DNA of 64,000 nt from the NCBI RefSeq assembly GCF_002025665.1, contig NZ_CP018786.1, positions 2,294,001 to 2,358,000 on the forward strand, read 5' to 3'. Shown here piece by piece: positions 24,976-33,017 of the stretch. Within the stretch, counting starts at the first letter, position 1. The number at the start of each line of letters is the position of its first letter. A program made the position numbers and the translations under genes. The DNA comes from Chryseobacterium indologenes. Its GTDB lineage: Bacteria; Bacteroidota; Bacteroidia; Flavobacteriales; Weeksellaceae. The notes under the pieces are model-generated. The model did no database searches. It was not told the DNA's origin and saw only the letters and a program-made list of their open reading frames with translations.

Positions 24976-26145
24976 TTGAAAGAAAAATTTCTTAAAATAC
25001 TATTAAACCCTAAATATATATTTGGGGTTTATCTTATTATATCCGTTGTTACAGCAATTTCCAAATATCTGAGAGGAGATTATGCGATCAATAATTATCT
25101 GATTTTTAAAAACGTATTCTTTAATACCATTCATCAGAAAAATTTATTTATCCATTATCCTGATCTTTATTTTGATCTGAACCATTATGGTGTATTTTTC
25201 AGTGCTTTGATTGCGCCGTTTGCCATGATGCCGGATTGGTTGGGAATCTCACTTTGGAATATTGCCAATACTTTCATCTTTATCTACGGAATTTATAAAC
25301 TGCCTTTTTCAGACAGCAAGAAAGCTATTTTCGGATTGCTTTGTCTTCAGGAATACATTACAGCAGCTTTAAGCTTGCAGTTCAATGTAGCGCTAACAGG
25401 CCTTTTGTTGTTGTCTGCAGTTTATATTTACGAAAGAAAAGAAGTGAAATCTGTAACTGCAATTTTAATAGGAATATTTGTAAAAATTTACGGAATTGTA
25501 GGATTAACACAGTTTTTCTTCATTAAAAATAAAACTAAATTTATTCTTTCAGGAATTGGCATTGCTATATTGTTTTTTGTGCTTCCAATGGCCTATTCAA
25601 GTCCGCAGTTTGTCATTCAGTGTTACACGGACTGGTTTCAGTCTATTGTAGAAAAGAATAATGAAAACCAGGTATTAGGAAATATGCAGGATATCTCATT
25701 AATGGGCTTTGTAAGAAGAGTTTTAGGAGATGCATCCATTTCTAACCTTGTGTTCTTAGCAGGTGGATTGCCTCTTTTTGCTTTACCTTACATCAGAATT
25801 AAGCAATACAAGCATTATGCATTTCAACTGATGATTCTGGCTTCCACATTACTGTTCTTGGTATTGTTCAGTTCAAGTTCAGAATCTCCCACGTATATTA
25901 TAGCGGTAGTAGGAGTTTTGATCTGGTTTTTCCTTCAGAAAGAAAGAACACCATTTGTTATAGGATTGTTGGTTTTTGTCATTATTTTCACATGTTTCTC
26001 AACTTCGGATCTGTTCCCGAAATTTGTAAAAGAGAATTATATCATCAAATATTCATTAAAAGCCGTACCTTGTATTGTAATCTGGTTGAGAGTGACTTAT
26101 GAACTTCTGACTAAAGATTTTGAGAAAAATTACAGCCTGAATTAA
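24976..26145 (+). CDS. GT-C membrane glycosyltransferase (GT87/DUF2029-like)
   Basis: A 389-residue polytopic protein with about nine to ten hydrophobic helices and a periplasmic first loop (NNYLIFKNVFFNTIHQKNLF, HYPDLYFDLNHYG) typical of GT87 enzymes that use polyprenyl-phosphate sugars. Translation appears to begin at TTG 24976; the frame contains no earlier ATG, and the first internal ATG would remove the first two helices. It heads a tight four-gene set (gaps 5, 1, and a 4-base overlap). It probably transfers the sugar made by the next gene's product onto an envelope acceptor. Confidence 0.8.
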   Translation: MKEKFLKILLNPKYIFGVYLIISVVTAISKYLRGDYAINNYLIFKNVFFNTIHQKNLFIHYPDLYFDLNHYGVFFSALIAPFAMMPDWLGISLWNIANTFIFIYGIYKLPFSDSKKAIFGLLCLQEYITAALSLQFNVALTGLLLLSAVYIYERKEVKSVTAILIGIFVKIYGIVGLTQFFFIKNKTKFILSGIGIAILFFVLPMAYSSPQFVIQCYTDWFQSIVEKNNENQVLGNMQDISLMGFVRRVLGDASISNLVFLAGGLPLFALPYIRIKQYKHYAFQLMILASTLLFLVLFSSSSESPTYIIAVVGVLIWFFLQKERTPFVIGLLVFVIIFTCFSTSDLFPKFVKENYIIKYSLKAVPCIVIWLRVTYELLTKDFEKNYSLN

Positions 26146-26150
26146 TACAT

Positions 26151-27080
26151 ATGAAGAAAATTTCAATTGTAATTCCCGCTTATAACGAAGAAGGAAACGT
26201 TGCCATGATCCATCAGAAAATTAAAGAAGTTTTTGATGGTTTAAACAATTATGACTTTGAAATCATATTTGTGAATGATGGCAGTAGAGACAATACACAA
26301 CAAAAATTAGAAGAACTTTCCAGTCAGTATGATGAAGTGAAATTCATCGAATTTTCACGTAATTTTGGACATCAGCCAGCAGTAAAAGCCGGAATGGACA
26401 ATGCTCACGGAAATGCAGTCATCTCTATGGACGGAGATCTTCAGCATCCTCCTGCGCTGATTCCAGAAATGATTCAGAAATGGGAAGAAGGCTATGACGT
26501 AGTTTTTACCTTTAGAACATATCCAAAAGAAATTTCATTTTTTAAAAGAAAAACATCAGACTTATTTTACAAGCTTTTATCAAGCCTCTCAGATGTTAAC
26601 TTAACAAAAGGTGGCGGTTCAGATTTCAGATTACTGGATGCAGGCGCTGTTGAAGTCATGAGGAATTTTAATGAAGACGATCTGTTTCTGAGAGGATTAA
26701 CGAGTTGGATGGGTTTCAAACAAACAGGAATCGACTTTACAGCAGCAGAAAGGCTTTCAGGAAAAAGCAGTTACAACCTTAAAAAGATGTTTACTTTTGC
26801 CTTTACAGGAATCACTGCTTTCAGCGTGAAGCCTCTTTATCTGGCGGCATATCTGGGGTTTTTATTCTCGGCACTGTCAGTCATTGGATATGGAGCATAC
26901 GTTATTCATTCATTTATTGCAAAAACTGAGATTTCAGGTTGGGCATCCTTAATTATGACCATTGTTTTCTTTGGAGGACTTCAGTTGATCATCCTCGGAA
27001 TCATGGGAATTTATTTAGGTAAAATATTCAAACAGGTGAAAGACAGACCAAATTATATTATTAAAAACAAAAATTTTTAG
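26151..27080 (+). CDS. GT2 polyprenyl-phosphate glycosyltransferase (DPM/GtrB-like)
   Basis: A 309-residue enzyme with the GT2 pattern: ISIVIPAYNEEGNV at the N-terminus, IIFVNDGSRDNT, the D-x-D-equivalent SMDGDLQHPPALIPEM, then FRLLDAGAVEVMRNF and QTGIDFTAAERLSGKSSY. Two C-terminal membrane helices (about 230-255 and 265-290) are as in GtrB/ArnC. It should load a sugar from a nucleotide donor onto undecaprenyl phosphate on the cytoplasmic face. It lies between the GT-C gene and a deacetylase gene with five- and one-base gaps. Confidence 0.9.
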   Translation: MKKISIVIPAYNEEGNVAMIHQKIKEVFDGLNNYDFEIIFVNDGSRDNTQQKLEELSSQYDEVKFIEFSRNFGHQPAVKAGMDNAHGNAVISMDGDLQHPPALIPEMIQKWEEGYDVVFTFRTYPKEISFFKRKTSDLFYKLLSSLSDVNLTKGGGSDFRLLDAGAVEVMRNFNEDDLFLRGLTSWMGFKQTGIDFTAAERLSGKSSYNLKKMFTFAFTGITAFSVKPLYLAAYLGFLFSALSVIGYGAYVIHSFIAKTEISGWASLIMTIVFFGGLQLIILGIMGIYLGKIFKQVKDRPNYIIKNKNF

Positions 27081-27081
27081 A

Positions 27082-27858
27082 ATGGTTTTATTGAGTTTTG
27101 ATATTGAAGAATTTGATATGCCATTAGAATATAAGGGTGAAATTCCCTTTGAAAAGCAGATTTCAATTTCACAGACAGGATTAGAGAGAATACTTGACAT
27201 CCTTAAAAAATATAATGCCAAAGCTACTTTCTTTTCCACGGTAGTTTTTGCAGAAAACAGCAAACCCCTTATTGAAAGGTTATTAAACGAAGGTCATGAA
27301 CTGGCTTCTCATACATGGTTTCATTCAGAATTTGAAGTTAAACACCTGAAGGAATCCAGAGAGAAACTGGAAGAATTATTTTCCACAAAAGTGACCGGAT
27401 TAAGAATGCCGAGAATGATGCCTGTAGACGAAAAAGAAGTGGAAAGAGCAGGATATTCTTACAATTCCTCCATCAATCCTACGTTTTTGCCTGGAAGATA
27501 TAATAATTTAAAAGTATCCAGAACCTATTTCAAAGAAGGAAATGTAACGCAGGTACCAGCCTCGGTTTCTCCTAATTTCAGAATTCCTTTATTTTGGTTA
27601 AGCTTTCACAATTTTCCATTATTCTTCTATAAAAAGCTGGCTTCGGACAGTTTGAAAAAAGACAAATATCTGAACATTTATTTCCATCCGTGGGAATTTG
27701 CAGAAATCAAAGACGAAGCTTTTAGACTTCCTGGATTTACCGTAAAAAACTCAGGGAAAGATATGGTAGAAAGATTTGATTCGTTCGTACGCTGGCTCAA
27801 AGGAGAAGGACATACATTCGGAACATTTCAGGAATTTCAAAAACAGATAGAACGATGA
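27082..27858 (+). CDS. polysaccharide deacetylase (NodB homology domain)
   Basis: A 258-residue CE4-like enzyme: first Asp in LSFDIEEFDMP, metal-binding ELASHTWFHSEF (H-x3-H), and later RMPRMMPVDEKEVERAG and IYFHPWEFAE, matching the exopolysaccharide or lipid-linked sugar deacetylase branch. No signal peptide is seen, so it may act on a lipid-linked sugar at the inner membrane. It starts one base after the GT2 gene and overlaps the GT4 gene by 4 bases (ATGA), showing translational coupling. Confidence 0.88.
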   Translation: MVLLSFDIEEFDMPLEYKGEIPFEKQISISQTGLERILDILKKYNAKATFFSTVVFAENSKPLIERLLNEGHELASHTWFHSEFEVKHLKESREKLEELFSTKVTGLRMPRMMPVDEKEVERAGYSYNSSINPTFLPGRYNNLKVSRTYFKEGNVTQVPASVSPNFRIPLFWLSFHNFPLFFYKKLASDSLKKDKYLNIYFHPWEFAEIKDEAFRLPGFTVKNSGKDMVERFDSFVRWLKGEGHTFGTFQEFQKQIER

Positions 27859-28952
27859 AGATTGCCTTTGATGCAAAACGGTTTTTTCACAATACATCCG
27901 GTCTTGGAAATTACTCGAGAGATCTTGTAAGAATCCTTTCCAAATACGAACCGGAGAACGAATATTTGTTACTCAATAAAAACAAATCGGAGCGCGGAAA
28001 AGATATTCTGGAACGTCCTAATGTTCAATTTATTGAAACCTCAAAAGGAAATCTGTCCCGTCAGTTGAAAATGGGGAAAGATGCCCAAAAACAAAGTGCA
28101 GATATTTTCCATGGCTTATCTGGCGAACTTCCTTTAAAATGGGATCCAAAACCTATCAAAAAGGTGGTAACCATTCATGATCTGATCTTTGTAAGATATC
28201 CGCAGTATTATTCTTTTTTTGACAGAAAGATTCATTTCTGGAAATTTAAAAAAGCGGCTGATTCGGCTGACAAAATCATTGCTATTTCAGAACAGACCAA
28301 AAGAGATATTATCCGGTATTTAAAGGTTCCTGAGACTAAGATTGAAGTTATTTATCAGGGGTGTCATCATGCTTTTAAAGAACAGCAGTCTCCGGAATTA
28401 ATGGAAGCTGTCAAAGAGAAATGTAAGCTTCCCGAAAGGTTCGTTCTGAATGTAGGAACGATCGAAGATCGTAAGAATCTTTTGAATGTTATAAAAGCAA
28501 TCAGCGGAACAGGAATTCCATTGGTTGTAGTGGGAAGAAAAACCAAATATTACCAGAAAATAGAAAGTTTTCTTAAAAAGAATAAAATGGAAAAGCAGGT
28601 GCTCTTCCTCGAAGGAGTTTCTATGGATGAACTGGCTTGCCTCTATAAACTTGCTGATATTTTTGTGTATCCAAGCTTCTTTGAAGGCTTTGGAATCCCT
28701 GTGATTGAGGCACTTTTTTCCAAAACTGTTGTGGTAACAAGCAACACCAGCTGTCTGCCGGAAGCAGGAGGAAAAGACTCAGTTTACATCAATCCGGGTA
28801 ATGAACTTGATATCCGGGCAAAAATCAAATTTCTCTGGGAAAATGAATCTGAGAGAAAACGCCGTGAAGAAAAGGGTTTCGAGTTTGTTCAGAGGTTTAA
28901 TGACGAACCTATTGCAAAGGAGCTGATTAATTTTTATCAAAAATTAATCTGA
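27855..28952 (+). CDS. GT4-family glycosyltransferase
   Basis: A 365-residue GT-B fold enzyme. N-terminal part: KRFFHNTSGLGNYSRDLV; C-terminal donor-binding part: NVGTIEDRKNLLNVIKAI, and the GT4 signature YPSFFEGFGIPVIEALFSKT with E-x7-E (about residues 275-295). It is soluble and would use a nucleotide sugar in the cytoplasm. As last gene in the set it probably builds the same envelope glycan or glycolipid. The his promoter starts seven bases after its stop. Confidence 0.9.
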   Translation: MKIAFDAKRFFHNTSGLGNYSRDLVRILSKYEPENEYLLLNKNKSERGKDILERPNVQFIETSKGNLSRQLKMGKDAQKQSADIFHGLSGELPLKWDPKPIKKVVTIHDLIFVRYPQYYSFFDRKIHFWKFKKAADSADKIIAISEQTKRDIIRYLKVPETKIEVIYQGCHHAFKEQQSPELMEAVKEKCKLPERFVLNVGTIEDRKNLLNVIKAISGTGIPLVVVGRKTKYYQKIESFLKKNKMEKQVLFLEGVSMDELACLYKLADIFVYPSFFEGFGIPVIEALFSKTVVVTSNTSCLPEAGGKDSVYINPGNELDIRAKIKFLWENESERKRREEKGFEFVQRFNDEPIAKELINFYQKLI

Positions 28953-28958
28953 AAAAAC

Positions 28959-28988
28959 TTTGCATTATAAAAATAAATCCTACATTTG
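28959..28988 (+). promoter_or_regulatory. promoter of the histidine operon
   Basis: TTTG (28959-28962), 18-base spacer, TACATTTG (28981-28988). The transcript would start near 28994, just before the leader peptide at 29005. Confidence 0.7.
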
Positions 28989-29004
28989 CATCATAATTCA
29001 AACA

Positions 29005-29055
29005 ATGAAACCAATATTTTTAGCATTACATCATTATCATCATCATCTCTGTTAG
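29005..29055 (+). CDS. hisL: histidine operon leader peptide
   Basis: A 16-residue open frame, MKPIFLALHHYHHHLC, with five histidine codons in a block of six. It lies between the his promoter and an intrinsic terminator upstream of hisG. When charged tRNA-His is scarce, a ribosome should stall in the block. TTAGGCGG at 29052-29059, spanning the leader stop codon, can pair over 8 bp (two G-U pairs) with CCGTCTGA (29103-29110) in the terminator's 5' arm, so the ribosome position decides which hairpin forms. Confidence 0.88.
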   Translation: MKPIFLALHHYHHHLC

Positions 29056-29099
29056 GCGGAATTGATTGATATAAGTATGTGCTAAAATCAAAAATAATA

Positions 29100-29130
29100 A
29101 AACCGTCTGAGTAAATAGACGGTTTTTTTG
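29100..29130 (+). terminator. his attenuator terminator
   Basis: AAACCGTCT (29100-29108) pairs with AGACGGTTT (29117-29125), followed by a T-run. It ends about 70 bases before hisG. It is the terminator half of the attenuator described for the leader peptide. Confidence 0.88.
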
Positions 29131-29197
29131 TTTCCTGAATTCTCCTCAGAAATTTCAATAGATCAGTTTTTATTTGCTCGGACCCAAAAAAGGCAAA

Positions 29198-30055
29198 ATG
29201 AGTAAATTAAAAATTGCAATCCAAAAAAGCGGCCGGCTTTATGAAGAATCTCTTCAGCTTCTCAAAGACTGCGGAATCTTTGTCAACAACGGTAAAGACC
29301 AACTCAAAGTTTCAGTAGATAACTTTCCGATGGAAATCATGTACCTTCGGAACTCAGACATCCCGCAATATCTGGAAGACGGAGTGGTGGATGTGGCCAT
29401 TGTTGGTGAAAACCTTTTGATTGAAAAAGGTAAAAATATCAAAACAATCCAGACACTTGGTTTTTCAAAATGTCGTGTTTCACTGGCTGTTCCCAAAGAA
29501 GTAGAAACCGATGAGCTTTCTTATTTTCAGGGCAAAAAAATTGCCACTTCTTATCCTAATACCCTTAAAAACTTTTTAGAAAAAGAAGGAATAGTATCAG
29601 ACATTCACGTGATTTCGGGTTCAGTAGAAATCGCTCCTAATATTGGTCTGGCAGATGGAATCTGTGATATTGTCAGCTCCGGAAGTACTTTATTCAAAAA
29701 CGGATTAAGAGAAACCGTTACTTTATTAAAATCGGAAGCTGTTTTAGCTCAAACACCTCAATTATCGACTGTAAAAGAAGCTATTCTTGAAAAATTTGTA
29801 TTCAGAATCAAAGCGGTTTTAAAAGCAAAAAACTCAAAATACATTCTGATGAATGTTCCCAACGAAAAAATTCAAAAGGTATCTGAAGTTTTACCTGTAT
29901 TGAAGAGCCCGACAGTCATTCCTCTTGCAGAAGAAGGCTGGAGCAGTATTCATTCTGTTATTGATGAAGAACGTTTCTGGGAAGTGATTGATGAGCTGAA
30001 AGACAATGGAGCCCAGGATATTTTAATCATTCCGATTGATAAAATGGTTATTTAA
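29198..30055 (+). CDS. hisG: ATP phosphoribosyltransferase (long form)
   Basis: A 285-residue enzyme for the first step of histidine synthesis. It has KIAIQKSGRLYEESLQLL, MEIMYLRNSDIPQYLEDGVVDVAIVGENLL (in pieces), the PRPP loop DIVSSGSTLFKNGL (about residues 165-178), and a C-terminal ACT-like regulatory domain (VPNEKIQKVSEVLPVLKSP), so it is the homohexameric feedback-inhibited long form. ATG 29198 fits the family; a TTG eight codons upstream adds non-family residues. It is the first structural gene after the attenuator. Confidence 0.95.
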   Translation: MSKLKIAIQKSGRLYEESLQLLKDCGIFVNNGKDQLKVSVDNFPMEIMYLRNSDIPQYLEDGVVDVAIVGENLLIEKGKNIKTIQTLGFSKCRVSLAVPKEVETDELSYFQGKKIATSYPNTLKNFLEKEGIVSDIHVISGSVEIAPNIGLADGICDIVSSGSTLFKNGLRETVTLLKSEAVLAQTPQLSTVKEAILEKFVFRIKAVLKAKNSKYILMNVPNEKIQKVSEVLPVLKSPTVIPLAEEGWSSIHSVIDEERFWEVIDELKDNGAQDILIIPIDKMVI

Positions 30056-30085
30056 AATATTGACTACTAAGATGATTAATATTGG

Positions 30086-30270
30086 TTAACACAAAGGCGC
30101 AATGAAAGTGAAATTAATATTGTTTTAAGGCGCAAAGGTTTTATCTCCGATAAAATTGAATGCTGCTTTAAGTAAAAAAAATATAATTCAAACACTTGCT
30201 GAAAATCTAAGATTTTCTTGCGCCTTAAAAAAGTAAAAGATAAAAAAACTTTGCGTCTTTGCGTTTATCA
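30086..30270. repeat. intergenic repeat element, copy 1 (hisG-hisD)
   Basis: About 185 bp. It shares with copy 2 (31641-31830) the blocks TTTTATCTCCGATAAAATTGA, CTTGCTGAAAATCTAAGATTTTCTTGCGC and AAAAAACTTTGCG-N3-TTGCGTTTATC (each shown or shortened here only by motif). It contains two internal hairpins (TTTTATC/GATAAAA and GAAAATCT/AGATTTTC). GCGCAA-type sequence at the left and TTGCGT at the right are imperfect terminal inverted repeats. No gene is seen in the gap from 30056 to 30356. Confidence 0.75.
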
Positions 30271-30356
30271 AAAAAAATAGATTCAGCTAATATATTTATG
30301 AAAATCAACAACTTATAAGAATCTTGATGTTTCAAAAAAACTTTCAAAATAATACA

Positions 30357-31631
30357 ATGAAAATATACAGATATCCCATAAAAGAAACCTGGACAGATTT
30401 AGTAAAACGCCCTGTTCTTGAGCAGAAAGAGATTTCAGGTTTGATAAAAGAAATATTCGAGGAAGTTGAAAAAAAAGGAGATAAAGCTTTAATAGAATTC
30501 AATAAAAAATTTGATAAGGCAGAAACCGTAAGCATTAAAGTATCTGATGCAGAACTTCAAGATGTTGAAAAGCAGATTGATGACGAATTGAAGCATGCTA
30601 TTCAACAGGCGAAAGAAAATATTTCAATATTTCACACCTCTCAAAAGCAAGCGATTCAAAAAATTGAGACGACAAAAGGAGTAGTTTGCTGGCGCGAAAA
30701 CCGTGCTGTAGAAAGAGTTGGGATTTATATTCCGGGAGGAACTGCTCCATTATTTTCCACAGTGCTGATGCTTGCTGTTCCTGCAAATCTGGCCGGTTGT
30801 AAAGAAATAGTTCTTTGTACGCCACCCGATAAGAATGGAAATATCAATCCTGCAATTCTTTATGCGGCAAAGCTTTGCGGAGTTTCGGAAATCTTTAAAA
30901 CAGGTGGAGCACAGGCTATCGCAGCTTTCACTTTTGGAACAGAAAGCATTCCTGCAGTTAATAAAATTTTTGGCCCCGGAAATCAGTTTGTGGTTGCAGG
31001 AAAAGAATATGCACAACGTTTCGGAGTTGCTATTGATATGCCTGCCGGACCGAGTGAAGTTCTTGTCATAGCAGATGAACAAGCCGTTCCTGATTTTTGC
31101 GCTGCAGATCTTCTTTCTCAGGCAGAACACGGGAGTGACAGTCAGGTTGTTTTTATTACGACAGACCTTAAAGTATTTGAAGAGACGATAGAGGCTGTTG
31201 GGCAGCAAGTCAAGGATTTACCAAGAAATGAATTGGCGGGTCAGGCATTAGAAAACAGTTCTTTTATTTTAGTCAATTCTTTGGAAGAGGCTCTTGAGTT
31301 CAGTAATCTTTATGCTCCGGAGCACCTTATTCTGGCCATCGATGATTTTGAAAAATATATTCCGGAGGTTCAGAATGCAGGCTCAGTTTTCCTTGGAAAC
31401 TATTCATGTGAAAGTGCAGGAGATTACGCCAGCGGAACCAATCACACCCTTCCTACCAATGCTTATGCGAAGAATTACAGTGGAGTATCACTGGACAGTT
31501 TCGTAAAGAAAATAACATTCCAGCACCTTTCAAAGGAAGGTCTTCAGAATTTAGGAAAAACAATAGAGCTCATGGCGGAAGCAGAAGGTTTGTTTGCTCA
31601 CAAAAATGCAGTGTCAATAAGATTAAAGTAA
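30357..31631 (+). CDS. hisD: histidinol dehydrogenase
   Basis: A 424-residue enzyme catalysing the last two oxidations to histidine. Motifs: VERVGIYIPGGTAPLFSTVLM, the NAD site IFGPGNQFVVAGKEYAQ, DMPAGPSEVLVIAD, zinc-site residues in LLSQAEHGSDSQ (Gln/His) and ESAGDYASGTNHTLPT (Asp and His). MKIYRYP (ATG 30357) is a better start than an ATG 11 codons upstream, which lies in AT-rich leader-like sequence. A repeat element sits on each side of this gene. Confidence 0.95.
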   Translation: MKIYRYPIKETWTDLVKRPVLEQKEISGLIKEIFEEVEKKGDKALIEFNKKFDKAETVSIKVSDAELQDVEKQIDDELKHAIQQAKENISIFHTSQKQAIQKIETTKGVVCWRENRAVERVGIYIPGGTAPLFSTVLMLAVPANLAGCKEIVLCTPPDKNGNINPAILYAAKLCGVSEIFKTGGAQAIAAFTFGTESIPAVNKIFGPGNQFVVAGKEYAQRFGVAIDMPAGPSEVLVIADEQAVPDFCAADLLSQAEHGSDSQVVFITTDLKVFEETIEAVGQQVKDLPRNELAGQALENSSFILVNSLEEALEFSNLYAPEHLILAIDDFEKYIPEVQNAGSVFLGNYSCESAGDYASGTNHTLPTNAYAKNYSGVSLDSFVKKITFQHLSKEGLQNLGKTIELMAEAEGLFAHKNAVSIRLK

Positions 31632-31640
31632 GAATGTTGG

Positions 31641-31830
31641 AAAACGCAAAGACGCAAAATAATATTGTAAAATATATTTTTTAGGACACAAAGATTTTAT
31701 CTCCGATAAAATTGATTAATTTATATAAAAACGCAAAACAAAGCCCATACCCTTGCTGAAAATCTAAGATTTTCTTGCGCTTTAAAAAAGTGTTACAGAA
31801 TTAAAAAACTTTGCGCCCTTGCGTTTATCC
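31641..31830. repeat. intergenic repeat element, copy 2 (hisD-hisC)
   Basis: About 190 bp, the second copy of the element at 30086. Ends are inverted: AAACGCAAAGACGCAAA at the left and TTTGCGCCCTTGCGTTT at the right. The core hairpins TTTTATC/GATAAAA and GAAAATCT/AGATTTTC are identical in both copies, while the spacer between them has diverged. This points to selection or recent copying of the structured parts. Confidence 0.78.
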
Positions 31831-31867
31831 AAAAAAAGAATGTAAGCCATTAAGAAATAATTTAACA

Positions 31868-32893
31868 ATGAAAAATAACAGTATCAAAACTTTAGTAAGA
31901 GAAAATATATTACAATTACAGCCCTACATCAGCTTCAGGGATCACAATGAATTCAACGCTCCGGTAATGCTGGATGCGAATGAAAGTCCTTTTGGAGAAT
32001 GTAACCGCTATCCGGATTCTACTCAGAAAAGGCTTAAAAGCAAGCTTGCAGGGCTTAAAAAGGTGTCACCCTCACAGATTGCCATAGGAAACGGAAGTGA
32101 TGAGCTGATAGACCTTATCGTTAAAATTTTCTGCGAGCCTAAAAAAGATGCCATTCTGATGATGAATCCGTCATTTGCAATGTATGGTTTCTATGCAGCA
32201 ATCAATGAAAATAAAGTGTCAAAGCTGAACCTGGATGAAAACTTTGAAATCGTAAAAGACAATTTCTTAAAAGCGGCAGAAGATCCTTCACTGAAGATTT
32301 TCTTTTTATGTTCACCTAATAATCCTACCGGAAACAGTGTAGATGATATTGAATTTTATCTTCAAAATTTCAATGGAATTGTAGTAGTAGATGAAGCTTA
32401 TATTGAATTTTCCGGAAAAAAATCAAGTCTGGAACTGTTGGGTCAATATTCTAACTTGATTGTACTGCAAACTTTTTCTAAAGCATGGGGATTTGCCGGA
32501 GCAAGAGTAGGTATGGCTTATGCATCCGAAGAGATTATCACCTTGATTAATACCGTAAAAGCACCTTATAATGTGAATGTTTTGAGCCAGGAATTGATTT
32601 TAAAGACATTGGAGGAAGAAAATAAGCTTCAGGAGAATGTAACTCATATTCTGGAAGAGAGAACATGGTTAAAACTGCAGTTTGAAGGAATTACATGCAT
32701 TAAGAAAGTATTTTCAACAGATGCTAATTTCTTTTTGATCAGAATGGAAAATGTTGACAATGTCTATGCAAAAATGTTGGGTGAAGAAATTTTAACCAGC
32801 AGAAGAGACCCGGCTATTCCTGGATGTATCAGGATTAATGTGGGGAACCGTGCAGAAAATGAAAAACTAATTAATCTTTTAAAAGAAATATAA
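31868..32893 (+). CDS. hisC: histidinol-phosphate aminotransferase
   Basis: A 341-residue PLP enzyme of fold type I converting imidazole acetol phosphate to histidinol phosphate. Motifs: LDANESPFGECNRYPD, FFLCSPNNPTGN, VVDEAYIEFSG with the PLP-binding Asp and Tyr, Schiff-base Lys in LQTFSKAWGFAGARVG (about residue 205), and C-terminal IRINVGNRAEN. ATG 31868 gives the usual start; an upstream frame extension of 19 codons runs into the repeat element and is rejected. Confidence 0.95.
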   Translation: MKNNSIKTLVRENILQLQPYISFRDHNEFNAPVMLDANESPFGECNRYPDSTQKRLKSKLAGLKKVSPSQIAIGNGSDELIDLIVKIFCEPKKDAILMMNPSFAMYGFYAAINENKVSKLNLDENFEIVKDNFLKAAEDPSLKIFFLCSPNNPTGNSVDDIEFYLQNFNGIVVVDEAYIEFSGKKSSLELLGQYSNLIVLQTFSKAWGFAGARVGMAYASEEIITLINTVKAPYNVNVLSQELILKTLEEENKLQENVTHILEERTWLKLQFEGITCIKKVFSTDANFFLIRMENVDNVYAKMLGEEILTSRRDPAIPGCIRINVGNRAENEKLINLLKEI

Positions 32894-32898
32894 ATATA

Positions 32899-32994
32899 AA
32901 CCATTAAGAAAGATGAATAAGAAGAATATAGCTCAATTAATAGCTTTAGCTATGCCCTTAATAATTCTTAATCCCTTAAAAGAGCTTAATGGTT
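32899..32994. repeat. imperfect inverted-repeat element (hisC-hisB)
   Basis: AACCATTAAG (32899-32908) is matched by CTTAATGGTT (32985-32994). Nested within are ATTAAGAA/TTCTTAAT (32903-32910, 32965-32972) and ATAGCT/AGCTAT. It is unlike the other his repeats, although CCATTAAGAA also occurs just before hisC (about 31848). It could fold as one long hairpin in the his mRNA. Confidence 0.6.
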
Positions 32995-33017
32995 AAAAAC
33001 AATTTTATAAAAAACAT

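Noticed and set aside
29026..29049. Run of histidine codons resembling an artificial His tag or simple repeat
   Set aside because: It is inside a 16-codon frame between the his promoter and a terminator before hisG, which is the classic layout of a natural leader peptide.
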